Source of the DNA: Anaeramoeba flamelloides
Taxonomy: Eukaryota; Metamonada; Anaeramoebidae
Assembly: GCA_027625915.1 (NCBI GenBank)
Contig: JANTQA010000075.1
Location: 992,001 to 1,056,000 of the forward strand
Direction of reading: 5' to 3'
Length of the DNA stretch: 64,000 bases
Shown: piece by piece, positions 33,045-46,450 of the stretch
Layout of the letters: each line of letters opens with the position of its first letter
How positions within the stretch are numbered: position 1 is the first letter of the stretch
Program-made: the position numbers and the translations under genes
The notes under the pieces: model-generated
Database searches by the model: none
The model's input: only the letters and a program-made list of their open reading frames with translations
What the model was told of the DNA's origin: nothing

Positions 33045-34735
33045 GATTTGATGGTAATATTTATTATCACAATTTTAGCAAATAGTGATTAATCCTACTT
33101 TTTAGTGAAAAATTTAAAAATCGCAATATTTCATATTATCAAGATAAAATAAAAATAGAAAAAAAAATTACTTTATTAATATCAAATTACAAAAAATGTT
33201 ATTTCTTTTTACAGAATATAACACTTTTACAAACGCTTTTCCCCTTTAAAAATGTTTTAAAATGTTTAAAAGACTTGTAAAGTGTCTTCAAATGTTTAAA
33301 AGCTTTGAAGAGCATAAAGTTTTATAAAAGTCATGATATTTTGTCGTAGAAAAAAATTTTTTTCTTTTTTTTTAACGATTAAAAAATATTAAATGGGGTT
33401 TTTGATCTAAAAAATAATTTTCCATTTCAACAATACACTTGAATATGAAATAGATGTGTTTTTTTAAAAATAGTGCAATTATCTCTCGGAGATAAATAAC
33501 CAAAAAGAAGAAATAGCAATTTTCCTTCTTAATAGTGATCAATCATCAAAAAACCCTTTATACTCGAGTTATCTTATCTGTACAAAACAAAGATAGAAAA
33601 AGAAGAATAACAAAAAGAAAACAAATGCCCAAAAATCTAAATAATTGGTGATGCTAAAGCCTTGTTGTTGAAAAAACTTTTGAAAAGGTATCCAAATCCC
33701 TTTTCAGCACTCATAGAAAATAAAGAAAAGGTTTTAAACCCAATAATACATTTTTTAAAGAGAATGTGAAGGCTTGGTAGTTTTAGAAGCTTTTCAATCA
33801 AGTTAATTTATAAAACCATGATTAGCTATGGAATTATTTATTTGTCTTTTTTATTTATTACGTTTGTTGATCTAAAGGATCGAGCGATATGTAAACCAAA
33901 TCAAAAGAAAATTAGATATAAACTCTTTGATCTGATCCTTGATTGAATCAAGTATCTTTTTTGTTGTTTTTTGAAAATAACTTTTTTTTCAAGGATCTAT
34001 TTTTTGAAACAAAAGAAATTTTTCTTTTTAAAAATAATGCTTTATTAGCCCTATAAGCCATCAACTAAACTGTGTTTCAAAAAGTTGTATATAGATTTTT
34101 TTCAAATATCAATTATTTTTTATTCATTGACCTTTGGGGAATAAATAAGAAATGATTATAATAATAACCATTAAAAAAAAGTTGATATATGCTAGAAATA
34201 AAACTTAAGAATCAATAAATTTTCTTAAAAAAATTGAAAAACTAAAATTCTTAGGGTATACCATTGAGAAAAACAATAATGTCCATTTTGATCCTCAATT
34301 GAAGATCTAAATAAAATTCCAATTGAAATCAAAAATTTTTACTTCCACAATCATTCGTATCGTTTCATTAATATTAAAATAACACAATTTTACCAAGTGA
34401 CTATTAATATTGCAATAAAAACAATTGTCACTGAATTATATTTCAAAAAAAAAAATGAACAAGTCAAAATGTAAAATAATGATTTCTATTTTGACAATTT
34501 CCCAAATTAGAATTTTTCTTCTAATATCCATTCAAACCCTTTAACGATATACTATTCACTCTGAATCACTGCCTGGCTACTTTTACTCGTAAATGATATG
34601 AATTATTGTGAATTAATTTTTAACAGTATATTTTGGCATTTATCTTGATTTATAGATAGTTATCTTGATTTTTAGAATATCCTGATCTATGCTATTATTC
34701 CGATATTATTGATTAAAGCGATTTTCTACTCTATC
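33045..34735 (+). repeat. Dispersed element R3, copy 2, carrying nested R4
   Basis: Colinear with 9160-10335 but interrupted at 34068-34595 by R4. The R3 right end resumes at about 34618 (TATATTTTGGCATTTATC). The R3 core from 33240 to 33620 is closely conserved. Confidence 0.7.
34068..34595 (+). repeat. Dispersed repeat R4, copy 2 (nested)
   Basis: Matches 17050-17590. Its absence from R3 copy 1 marks it as an insertion and helps define its ends near GCCATCAACTAA and CTGCCTGGCT. Confidence 0.6.
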
Positions 34736-34964
34736 ACTATATTATAAAAATAATTTTGATTTTTGATGCTTTATCGGGACTTAGAACAGATATCCTTGCT
34801 TCCTCTTTCAATTACAGATTGTGGATATTTTATTTACTATTGATAATCTTTCTCTTAGGTTTTTACCCCTCATGTGAATTTTAGGGATCGATATAAAGTT
34901 GTAAATACTTGTTATTCTTTCCAAAATCAATTCATTTTCCAATCAAAACAAAAATAAAAAAAAA

Positions 34965-35350
34965 CCTAAGAGTAGTTTTCTGTAGGTTTTCTATATTATT
35001 CTTTAAGTGTTCTAGGTTTTTTTGAGGTTATCTATTTTATTTTTGAACTGTTATAGGTTTTTTTTACTTTAGAAATAAACCGAAAATTTATATAAAAATT
35101 TTCGGTTTATTTCTAAAGTAAAAAAAAACCTAACGAAAATCTATTGATTTTCTAAATAAATAGAAAACTCAAAAAAACCTAACGAAAATAGATCCTTTTT
35201 CCAAATAGAATAGAAAACCTCAAAAATACCTAGAACACTTTCCGAATAAACAGAAAAGTCAAAAAAATCTAATTGCTGTTTTCCAGAATTTGAAATAATT
35301 TAGTAAAATCTATCGATTTTACAAATCAATAGATAATTCAAAATTACCAA
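34965..35350. repeat. Hairpin-module locus 4
   Basis: Chain of B-type modules (one perfect pair centred near 35095: GGTTTTTTTTACTTTAGAAA against its mirror) with CCTAACGAAAA linkers, then an A-type arm (CCAGAATTTGAAATAATT). It shares the exact B-module subtype with 12778-12853. Confidence 0.75.
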
Positions 35351-35814
35351 AGGACAGTGAATACTTTATTAATTTAGTCATGCAAATGATATTATTATTT
35401 TTTTATATTAATATTGTAATTCTTTTTCTTCTTCTCTTTTGTTATTTCGATATAAAATATTCTTTAATTACTCTATTCTCTTAATAATAATAATTTAATA
35501 AATTCTTTTAAATTCTGGAAAAAATAATAACATATAAGCGAACCTTTCTTACCCACCCTCAAATAAAAAGAATTAAAGAATTAAGATTCAGAGTTTTTCA
35601 AAAAATTACGAAAATGATTTTATACCTGTGTTGTTTCTATAAATTTTGATAACGTAAGTATTCCGATTGTAAATTAAAAACAAATCCAAGTAAAGAAGAA
35701 GAAATTGTATCAAATGTTACAGATAAGATTAGTAAAATCAAGATTTTTTATTTATTTTTTATTGAACAATATCAATATTATTTTGATTTCTAATTTTTCA
35801 TTGGTTTCTAAATA

Positions 35815-36348
35815 AACTAAAATTCAAAATTTTCCACCCAGCTAAAAAGTTACAAACAATCACAATAATACAATTTCATTGAAATTGAAGATAATTTTGA
35901 TTTTTGTAAAATATGAAAATCATTTTTTGATCTTTTTGTTTTTGTTTTCATTTCATTGTTTGAATTACGTAATCTGCTTTGGTTGGATCAAAATTTTTTT
36001 CAACCATTGATATTAGATTAAAGTTGAGTTGTTCCAAACAGAAGAACTCAAATAAAATTAGTTTGTAGTATCTAACCATTTGATCGATCAATATATATAA
36101 TAGAATTTCAACATATTTACTAATGTATTTTTTTGTTTTGCTCTCTCCCAAATTTTTAACACACCCTTGATTTATTTGTATTGATAATTATTTATTTATT
36201 ATTTTGTGAGTATTGTAAAATATAAACAAGTGTTAACATTTCAATTAGTGAATGGTTCTAATTTGGTAAATCTTCGAGAAGTGATTAAATAAGGTTTTTT
36301 TTTTACAAAAATTGAATTTTGGTGTGTTAAAAATTTTGAATTGGGGTT
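35815..36348 (-). mobile_element. MITE-2 family, diverged subfamily
   Basis: 534 bp, TA flanks (35813-35814, 36349-36350). Left end AACTAAAATTCAAAATTTTC and right end GAATTGGGGTT correspond, inverted, to the two ends of MITE-2. Internal GATTACGTAATCTG-like sequence is shared. Orientation is opposite to the copies at 6451 and 25219. Confidence 0.75.
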
Positions 36349-36576
36349 TATATTATATGAGTATACTCTACTCTTCTATATTTATAAAAATAGTAATTTA
36401 TTTAGTTTAAGAAATGATTCGAATAATTTATTTTTTAATAAATGGTAGCACTCAAAATTTTGAAAAGGTACTTAGCCTTTTAAAAAAAAATATTTTCTAA
36501 AAATATTCAAAAATTAAATCTGTTTTCATTTTATTTTTAATTAAATAAATGATTCTATACAATTTAAATAGAAAAG

Positions 36577-36604
<28 letters not shown>
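36577..36604. repeat. (TA)n microsatellite
   Basis: About 14 TA units just past the 3' end of WDR7. Confidence 0.95.
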
Positions 36605-36607
<3 letters not shown>

Positions 36608-36691
36608 CATTTTAATAATTAAACAAAAAATAAATATTATAATTATGATAAAATTTACATATAATAAAAAAAAAAAAAAAAAATTATTAAT

Positions 36692-38263
36692 TTAAATTTT
36701 ATATTTTGTCAGTGTACCACCAAACATGAGTGAAATTTCCTTATTTTTTTCCCAAGTCATTTTAATTTTTGATAAAAAGGTAAATTGATTTGTAGAATTT
36801 TGAAAATTTTGAGTGTTGAATTGTTTTAAACATTTTTTTTTCGTGCTACTTAATGCCGATGATATACCAGATTTCAGTTTCCAAATTTTTAATTCATTAT
36901 TGGTATGAGACAAAGTGGCTAACAAATTCCCGTTTGGATTTAATTTAACAACTGAAATCTGATTATTATGTGCAACAAAGTTGTAATAGGGTTTTATGAT
37001 ATTTTTGTCCTTCTTTTTCTTTTTATTGACTACATCGCTGTTAGCATTTTTTTTTTTTTTTTTTATTTTTTTTTTATTACTTTTGTGGTGATGATGCTTT
37101 TTCAAATTTAAAATAAGAACATTACCGATTTTGTCACCAAAAACAAACATATCTGAATTTGAATCCACCATTGGGAACAGTTTTAAAGTGTTTAATATTT
37201 TTATTGAATTTGAAAAAATTATTTCGGAAATATTTTTATGAGTAAAAATTTTAATTATATTTTGCAAAATATCTAATAAATTAAGATATAGTATTTCAAT
37301 TGATTTTGAGAAAAAATTGATTATTAAAGAAATGGCACAGATCTGTAATTGTTCGTTTTTACAGGATTTGTAAATAAGTTTAATCATTGTTTTGATAAAC
37401 AAAATCGGCTCATGTTCCCAGATATAAAACAAGGATTGAGAAAAAACGTTTTTTGCTTTTAAATTGGGGTTTATTTCATATTCAATAATAAAAAGGGTAT
37501 TGATTAATTGTTTCTTTTCAATAATATTCCCTTTAAACAAACTATATGACCTCCCGATTAAATAAATGGTAAAATGGATATTATTAAAATTAAGATCACC
37601 TTGCTTGTGTGCAACCTGTTTATTATTATTATTACTACTACTACTACTACTACTACTATTATTACGACTACTACTATTATTATTACTACTACGATTATTA
37701 TTATTAAAAATTTCGTTTTGTGTCTTGGAATTGTTATTATGCTTATTTTTATGTGTAAAACCAATAGTTTCCAATTGAGAAAATAAAATATTTAATAATT
37801 TTTTAAAAATAATACTTAAATAACATTTTCGGATTAATTTCTTTTTTTCTATTAATATTAAAGTCAAAGTTAAAACTGGAATATTTATTATTTTTTGTAT
37901 TTCTGTTTTTTGAATTATTTCGGTTAATTGCCAAATTTGGTTAATACAATTATTAATTTTTGTATTTTCTAGAATAGTAGTAAATAAAAATCTTGCAGAT
38001 TTTTCAATCAATGGTTGATAAGGTCTAAACCAAAATTTTGAACATTCAATTAATGAAAGTTCAATGTTACTTTTTAAAAAGAAATTATTCCAATTTTCAA
38101 TTAATCTAATTCCAATATCAGATAATGTTTTGTTTTTTGTTTCCCGCAACGCAAAGGATAAAGAAATTATTGTTAAAGAATATTGGGTTGCTAAAGATGA
38201 AGAATTCATCCACATTCGCTCGATACTATCATCATAATCATCATCATTGATATTTTGGTTTTG

Positions 38264-38338
<75 letters not shown>

Positions 38339-41300
38339 TGTAATATTCTGAAATGTATTATCGTTATCGTTATTTAGAATCATAATTAATGAACCAAAAT
38401 CATCTATCGAACATTTAAACATCCCCTTATGGTTTAATTCTTTAAATCCAATCAATTTCCCCATTTCATCTAATTCTTTAGAAACGCCCCAATAAAACCA
38501 TAAACCTAAAAAATTGATTATTTTTTGTTCATTGAAATTCATTTGATTAATTAATTTAAAGACATCCAATATGATAATCGCAATTTGATTATTACCAAAA
38601 CTTGAAGATGTGTACATTGACCCAACTTGTATTGTTTTTAAAAAATTAAAATTATTTGACCAATAACGGTGTACTGGATTCAAAATAAAATGTTTAATTT
38701 GAAATCTTTTATTATTCCTGCTACCACCACCACCACTATTATTATTATTATTAATAATGTAATTGTTATTAAAATTTTCATTATTCCCCTTCAATTCTTT
38801 TTGTTTTTCATTGTTGTTGTTGTTATCACTGCTGTCATTACTTTGATTATTGTTCTTGCTATTTAAATTATTTGTAATATTATCAAATTTTAAAATATCT
38901 TTGCACATTTCTTTATTAACAACATTCTCCAATCTTTCAGAAAAAAGATTCCAAATATACAACATATCATCCTTTGTTTTTGAAAAAAAATAATCATTGC
39001 TATATTTCCAATAAATGTCTGTAATTTGTTCCAAATGACCTGAAAAGATGATATTTTCTGAATAGTCTAAAATGTTAATTAAAGAAATAGTAGTCTTGGA
39101 AATTACCAAAACATAATCCCTATATTTACCCTTTGGCGGTTGATAAAAGTTATTAATAGATTCAATATGTGAATAAATTTTTTTTAATAATTTCCCATTT
39201 TGTAAATCCCATAAACAAATTACGCAATCTGATCCTCCGGAAAATAAAATTTTTTTTTTATTTTTATTTTTGCTTTTGGGGATAAAAAGACAATTGACTC
39301 GTTGATCATGCCCCTTCAAGATATTTGTTTGCTTATGACTATTATTAACATTCTCGACTTTAATTAAATATTTTATTTTGATATTACCTGATTGATAGCC
39401 AGTAATGATTTTTTTAGGTATTCCATTTTTGTCACAAGAAATTAATTTGCAGCTCATATTCATATTTTTATTTTTATTTTCATTTTGATTTTTATTTTCA
39501 TTACTTTCATTCCTTTCCTTGATCCCGTCTATAACATTATTGTTTATAACAATTCCATTTTTCTTCTTGTTCATCATCATCATCTTCTTCTTCTTCTTCT
39601 TCTTCTTCTTCTTCTTCTTCTTTCTACTTCTTTTATCAGAGATATTCGATGAAGTAATTAATAAATTTATTTTTAAAGTTTTATAGGGCTTAATTTTTGG
39701 AATTCGTTGCTTTTTTTTTTTATTAATTTTTTTATATTTCAAAATGGTTGTTTTATCCTTTTGATTTAAAATAAATGCTATTTGACCCCTTTGATTTTTT
39801 AAATTATAACTGATTTGAGGAATTGTCCAAACATCTAAATATAAATGTGAATCTGAATCAATTCCAACAAAAAAAAATTTATGGTTTTCCTTTTTTTTAT
39901 GATTATTTTTAAAATATAAAAGACTATATAAATAATTCACACTTGCCTCAAGTGTACATACGATCAATGGGTTTTTTAAATCAAAAGTTGGCAAAGCATT
40001 AAAGTTTTGGTCTTCTGCGCTTACGTTACTATCGCCATTATTTTCGCCATCGTTAGCATTATAAATGATATTATTTTTTGGCAAATTAATTAAAAATATT
40101 TTAAAGACATTTGTTAAAATAAATAAATAATTGTGATCGATGAATTCAACCTTCAATAATTCTGTATTTGATTGCAAAAAAATTGGTTTGATCATCAAAT
40201 AAAATGGATTCAAATTATAAACAAGCACTCGGTCTTTACAGCCAATGGCGATCTGCGATTCGCTTTTTGAAATAGACAGGATTAATGGATTTAGTTTGAA
40301 TCCTAATTTTTTTCTTAAGAGAACCTCAGGCTGCTTTGTGCTAGCGTTGTCTTCAAACAAAATTAAGGGCAGTTTGCTAATGGTTAATTCCGAATTCAAA
40401 TCAAATGTGATCAATAAATAATTTTCTTCGTTTTTTTTAAATACCGTTGGCTGGACTATCAACAGATCCACATAATTTGTTGAGTTTAATTGTGATTTGT
40501 AAACAATTGTCAATGATCTCAAATCTAATATTTCCAAAAAATTGCTTGTTCCACATGCTAGAAGACATAGCCGATTCATAATTCTACAAATCTTAACCTT
40601 AGTTGGATTGCATTCAAATATTTGCTTTTTAAACAGACTAAAGCCATCATTTGAATGAAATATATTCAAGTACCCCTCAACACAAACTAAAATTAAATCA
40701 TTTTATATTTGGAATAGAGCAAAAAAATAAATTTAACCTAAACTTTGAGAATTATATTTAAAAGTATATTATATTGTTTTTCCTTTTTTTGTATCAGAAA
40801 AATAATAATTTTGATAATTAAAATTTTTTGATCTTTTTAAAATAAATTATATCACACGATACTGAAAAAAATATTGAACCAAAATAATATATCCAACAAT
40901 GTCCAAAATTGACCATCTTCAATTCTCAAAATTTTGACATGTTCGAATTCTACACTTAGTTTGTGACAAAATACGTTATTTCCGAGAGTGGTTTGAGTTA
41001 GGAGATTTAGATTTTTCGATCTTCCTTAAAGAAAAATTCGAATGAGTAAAATCATTTTTATTTTTTTCACAAGTTTCTTGATGGTTATTTTATTAACCAA
41101 AAATTATTTTTCATCTATTTTCTTTTAAAATTTTTATAATTTTTTTGCTAGACAGATCAGTCTTTATAATATACTCTTTTTCAAAAATGTTGACTCACTT
41201 TGTAAATGTTAATAGGAAGTGGTTTTGAAGAGTTTTTATACCATATTTTATAAAAAAAATATTTTCAAATTTTTGTATCACGATCATTTTTTTTAATTTT

Positions 41301-41388
41301 ATCATTCTTAGATTAGAAATTATTATTTCTAATTTTGACAAATTTTTTTTTTGTTTTTTTTTTTCAAGTTTTGTTTTTCTTTTTCTTT

Positions 41389-41422
<34 letters not shown>

Positions 41423-44400
41423 CTAATTTAGTTAAATTCTTTTCTGAGGCTTTTTCTTTTTTTTTTCTTTTCAAATTTTAAAAAAGATCAAGTCGTTAAA
41501 AAAAAAAAGATCTTCGAAAATACCAATAAACATTAAGAAAATTGAAGTATTGTAATGTCTTTTAATGTGTCATTTATTTATTACCAAAAAATCTTTTTGA
41601 TAACCTTTTTTTCAGTGAAATTTCAGTAATAAAAAAATCCATAATGCTAATTTCAAAAACTGTGATTCACTTTTTTTTTAGGTTTTGATTATAATTTTTT
41701 TTTTTTTTTTTAAAAATATAATGCTTTTATATGTTGAGAATGAATTAAAAGTGAATTCTTAATAAGATTTAATGAATTAGTTGTTCTTGAATACAAAATA
41801 ATTATTTATTATTGTTTGGAGTGTCAATATCATTTATTTTTGAGATCTCTTTTTTGAAAATGATTCACAAAATCGGTAACATTTTGAGGGTTTGAATCAC
41901 AAAATAAAATAAAGTAATGAAAATGCTTTGAAGAAAAATTCTTTTTTACTCTCTATTCTGATTATATAATGTATTTTTAGCAATCTAAAATTTTATTTTT
42001 CATTTATGCTTTCGTGATTTTCTTCACGACTTTATTCACATTGGAAACGTTTCCGGAAACAATCATTCACAAAGAAAAAAAAATTAGAACAAGGATTGAA
42101 AGTAGGAAATTTTTTGCTGGTGTCAACTATTAAACATTATCAATTTATATATTTTTTATTTTTGTGAATTCAACGCTTCAAAATCTTAACTTTTTTGTTA
42201 AAAATTCAAATTAAAATGCTGTGATATATGTTGGTTTTTGGATATTTCAAGGTAATTTCAAATTTGGATAGGAGAAATAGTTTTTTCCAAACTACAAACA
42301 TTTCACAAAAAAACCCTAAAATTTCAATTTTTATGAATTTCAATAAACTTGAAAATTTTTAAAGTCAACAAACATGATGTTGGACATAAAAGTAATCTGA
42401 GCTGATCGTCAAATTTGGAGAGTTCTTAAAAGAGAAAAAAACTATAGTCTTTACAGCTATTTCATATTGAAATTTTTCGCGAGAGTGTGAGATATTGTAA
42501 ATTAGTCATATTCTCGCCATAATGATCATCAAAAGCATATCCCATAATCTAATAGCATTGTATTTCAAAATTGTCTGTCTTTAAAATCATTTTTTTTTTA
42601 ACTGTCAATTTTTTTGTTTTAATTTCAAATACGACCAATTTAAAAAAAAAAATTAAAGATCTCTATTTACATTGTTGTTTTTGTTGGAAGTTTCAACCAA
42701 AGAGTTTAAGAAACCAAACTAAATATATACATCTTGAAATACATGAAGAGTTTTACAATTCAATTCCAAAAAAAACATTTTCAACAAATGCAATTTACTA
42801 AAAACATAAAAGGATATGAACTAAATAATACATTTTTTGTTTCAAGGTTAAATGATTTTTTATCATATTTAAACCAACTTTTTGGAAAAATTTCGTGGTA
42901 TGTTCAGAATTTTTTTTTTTCTTTTTGTTTTATATTTATCAGAAATCAGACTGAAGTTTTTCAAATATAAAAAAATGAAATTTCGGTTTTTTAAAATGAA
43001 AAAATTGTACTTTTCATTTGAATTTATTGTTGACTTTATGTCAATTTTTTTTTTTTTTGCTTTAAATAAACTAAATTTCATATATAATGGCCCAATTTTT
43101 TTTTTTAATTTTTTTATGCTCTATTTTTAGAGGAAAAACAAATATTTCTAGTGTATAGAACTGAATATTAAAATAGTAATTTAATTATTTTAATAGATAA
43201 CTTCAATTTCTAAAAATTTTTATTTTCAAAATTTGATTTTTAATTGGCCAATAATTTTGAAATAGAGTTTACAACAATTCTTGTTAAAATGTGGATTAAA
43301 TGATCATTTTTACGAGAATATGCCCTGTTCAAAATCGGTATCTTCTTACGAAAATGGTAATCGTTTTCTTAAAAAATTATTAATACTGATGAATTCAATA
43401 AAATGTAAATAACATTTTGAGTTCAATTTCAAAATTTTTAAATTCGAATAGCTTTACTTCCAAACTAATGCACCCGAAAAAATGTTTCAAAGAACAACTA
43501 ATTTGACAAAGTATTTTTCTTTTTAAAGTCAAATGATTCTTTATTCTTCAAAGTGGAGTTAAAAAATTTATAAAATTAGAAATGCTCAGAAAAATATTAA
43601 AAAAATGAAATTTATGAACTTGCTCAAGAATATTTCCTTGCCAAAATTATACAAAATTCGTTAAGGAAAAAAGATCTCAAATCCAAATAATTTTGGATCA
43701 TAAGTTCATACAAATTCATCTCAATTCCAAGAACTCTAAACTTTTTTCTGATCTATTTGGTTATTTATTCTTTATTTATTCTTCGTGGCAAGAATAGCAC
43801 AATTCATATCAATACTGTCAAGACTTTTTGGTCCTTTTAGTTATGATCCTTTCAAGATTCAGATCCTATTTGAAACACTTTTCAAATTTCAAAGATACTT
43901 GACCAAAGTTTTTGGAAGCCCAAAGAAGGGACAAAAAAATTGATTTAAAAAAAAATAACATTTAGAAGTTGTTCGAAATTTTTTCGAGTTATCCAAATTC
44001 AAAATATTTGTTAACTTTTCAAAACTTGAAACTATGCTTATGAAAATCAAAAAGCGGAAATTTGTTTACAATTAAAAGCCAAAAAGTATTTTGCATACAT
44101 ACATTTCGAAAAAGTGTGTTCTTTTTTTTTTTTTAATGATTTTGTTACAATTAAAACTTTTTTAAAGATTTCTATATTAATAAAGCAAGGAAACTTTTTT
44201 TAAAAAAAGTGCTTTTCTTCACACTCCATCCTCTACCTCACATTTAAATGTTGGGCACTTACTTTATTAAAATAGAAAACTTGATTAAGGTTTTAATTCT
44301 GAAAAAGTTTTTTCTTTTTAAGATAGACAACTTTCAAAAAGTTTTAATCCTGAAAATTTTTTCACTTTTTTAAGATTGAAAACTTTCAAAAAAGTTTAAA

Positions 44401-46450
44401 TTCAGACAAACTCTTATAAAAAAAAAAAAGTCCTTACATTTTAAAAATTGTTATACTAAAAAATTACCATTAAAAATTGTTAGAAATTTTTTAAAGTTAT
44501 TCAAATTAAAAATAATTGTTAATTTCAAAAAGTTGAAACTGTTTTTATGAAAAACCAAAATCCAAAATGTGTTTAAGGTTTACAATCCCTGAAATTTGAA
44601 AAAAAAATATCTTGTGTCGGGTGTAGTGGCTTGTTAATTTTGTTCTTAACTAATCAATCTTGAACTTGACATGGGCTTTAATAGTGGTTCAAAAAAGGCA
44701 ATTTTTTGAAAATTTTTCTTTTTTTTTTTCCGGAATCTGAATTGAAAAGTAAAAGGCTATATGCTGGAAGCAAAGTATTAAAAAAAATTAATTTTGTGTG
44801 TTGTCAATTGAAATTTTTAATAAGTTTACGTTTTATTAAGAGCTTTTAAAAAAATTTATTTGTTTTTTTAGTTAATTGAGTAAAAGGGGGATCAAATATT
44901 TCAGTCAACAACACAAAATTCAAATTTAATTCTTCAAAATTAATTCTTAAATGCCTACCAACCTTTTGGTCTTACACTCTTCGATTCGGATTTCGGGAAA
45001 AAAAATAAATAAATTGCCAAAAATTGCCTTTTTTGAACCACTATTAAAGCCCATATCAAGTCTAATATTGATCAGTCAAGAACCAAATTAACAAGCCACT
45101 ACACCCGACACAAGATAATTTTTTTTCAAATTTCAGGGATTGTAAACCTGTAATTGAAAGTTTTTAAAACTTTTAATTGTAAAAAATTATAAATTCAAAG
45201 TTATTGGATTTTGATCGTTTAAACAAAATTTCTAATTTGGAAAAAGTTTCAAAAAACAAAGTTTTTGTGAATTTAAAAAAGTGGCCGCAATTTTTACACG
45301 ATTATTACCATGTTTAAGTTCTTTATTTATTATTCATTTTTTATTGTCTCATAAAATCAGTGAAAATAACCTCTTTAATTCAACCAATTTCAGAACACGA
45401 AATCAAGTTTAAAATGCTTCTATGACTGTATATGTTTGTTCACTCTTTAAATCTAAATTTCTTAATTTAGTAACTTCAAAATTCTCGCTTTAACAGATAA
45501 AGTGTTTCTTTTAACACTTAACCCGGAACCAGAAAGGAAATGAACTAAAAAATTCTTTTACATTTTATTGTATTTGTTGGTCTTTAATTCTTGTTTTGGA
45601 TCTTAATATTGGAAATTGTGATGTATGCCGTTTTTTTAGCTTTTGGTGTATTGCAAATTTTGAACTAGATTTCAGAACAATACATTTTTTTTGATTATTT
45701 AGTACAAAGCAATTTATCTTCGATCTCAAAAAACTTGGAACGTCACGTAATTAGAGAGCCAAAAAAACTCGTTACAAAACAAGTTATTTTTTTTTGGATT
45801 TATGAATATTATGCATTTTCGATCGAAGAACAATTATCTCAATTACAGATCGTTGTTTTTCGATGTCAAAAAAAAATGAAATTTAAAAAGCTGGACGACA
45901 AGAAACAATCCTTTTCAATGAAAGAAAACTGATCTTTTTGAAAACCAAAGCTCAAAAAAAGGAAATACAAGGGATTCTTAATTTTGGAACACAGTTTTTT
46001 TTTTCATTATAAAAAGAAAAATCTTTTTATTTGAAAAACTTGTTGTTATAATCTGATGTTAATTGGTTTCAAAGAAGCTTACTGTACAATACTAATTCCA
46101 AAAAAAATTTTCTTTGTTCTTGTGTTCAACATCAAATTTATTAACGCCAAGAGGAAAAAGAATAATAAAAAAAAAAAAAAATTTAAAAATTAATGGGATT
46201 TACTGGATACAAATAATGTGCAAGAAGGATCTGGGATCTGAATTATTTCAACAACACCTTTTTTGTGAGCAAATGTGACTATTGATAATTTTGTGTTAAA
46301 ACTGTTTCCGATTTTCCAAATTGCAATTTGTCCTGAATTTGTTCCGATTATCATTGTACTTGAATCCTTTGAAATGACTAGGGAAGTGATGTCTGTGCAG
46401 AGTGGAACAATGTCATTTGAAAAAACAACAGGAAGCAATAATTTTTCCAT
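36692..46450 (-). CDS. WDR7: WDR7 / rabconnectin-3 beta homologue
   Basis: Two exons: 46450-46204 (ATG at 46450, donor GTAAAT) and 40686-36692 (acceptor TTTTAG), 4242 nt, 1413 aa (human WDR7 is about 1490). Phase 1 joins cleanly. Exon 1 encodes the first WD repeat (PVVFSNDIVPLC, then GTNSGQIAIWKI), like the WDR7 N-terminus. Exon 2 continues with VEGYLNIFHSNDG. A second WD cluster lies near residues 530-680 (FSGGSDCVICLWDLQNGKL; MLYIWNLFSERL). An alpha-helical middle follows, then C-terminal WD repeats at about 1290-1360 (LATLSHTNNELKIWKLKSG) and the family-like end CLKQF...KIKMTWEKNKEISLMF. WDR7 pairs with DMXL proteins and regulates V-ATPase and endolysosomal acidification (family knowledge). 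Low-complexity inserts: Lys run at about 443 (AAG repeat), Asn runs near 878 and 1110. Confidence 0.85.
42571..42970 (+). pseudogene. Coding-like relic inside WDR7 intron 1
   Basis: Two overlapping + frames: one reads HCCFCWKFQPKSLRNQTKY and stops near 42801, the other continues GYELNNTFFVSRLNDFLSYL. Residue composition is less biased than neighbouring spacer. It could be a transposase or host-gene fragment with a frameshift; no family was recognised. Confidence 0.3.
44576..45149. mobile_element. MITE-C, complete copy
   Basis: 574 bp with TIRs of about 190 bp. The left begins AGGTTTACAATCCCTGAAAT and contains CTTGTGTCGGGTGTAGTGGC and GGCTTTAATAGTGGTTC; the right mirrors all of these. Inner loop without ORF. 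Preceded by TTTA, followed by GTAA, so the target duplication is unclear in this copy. Confidence 0.9.

Larger units (their letters stand above)
31406..36691. other. Spacer between membrane gene and WDR7
   Basis: No supported gene. Filled by a LINE stub, MITE-1, R3 with nested R4, hairpin modules and a MITE-2 relative, all listed. The 67-codon frame at 35948-36151 (-) lies wholly inside the MITE-2 relative and is not a gene. Other bases are AT-rich spacer. Confidence 0.65.
40687..46203. other. WDR7 intron 1 (5.5 kb)
   Basis: Holds a complete MITE-C (44576-45149), T-rich tracts (41340-41420), a possible coding relic (42571-42970), and a GGAAACGTTTCCGGAAAC palindrome near 42040. The open frame at 45735-45932 (+) has no recognisable motif. 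Apart from these it is AT-rich spacer. Confidence 0.7.

Noticed and set aside
35948-36151. 67-codon - ORF
   Set aside because: Lies wholly within the MITE-2 relative and is not conserved in other copies.
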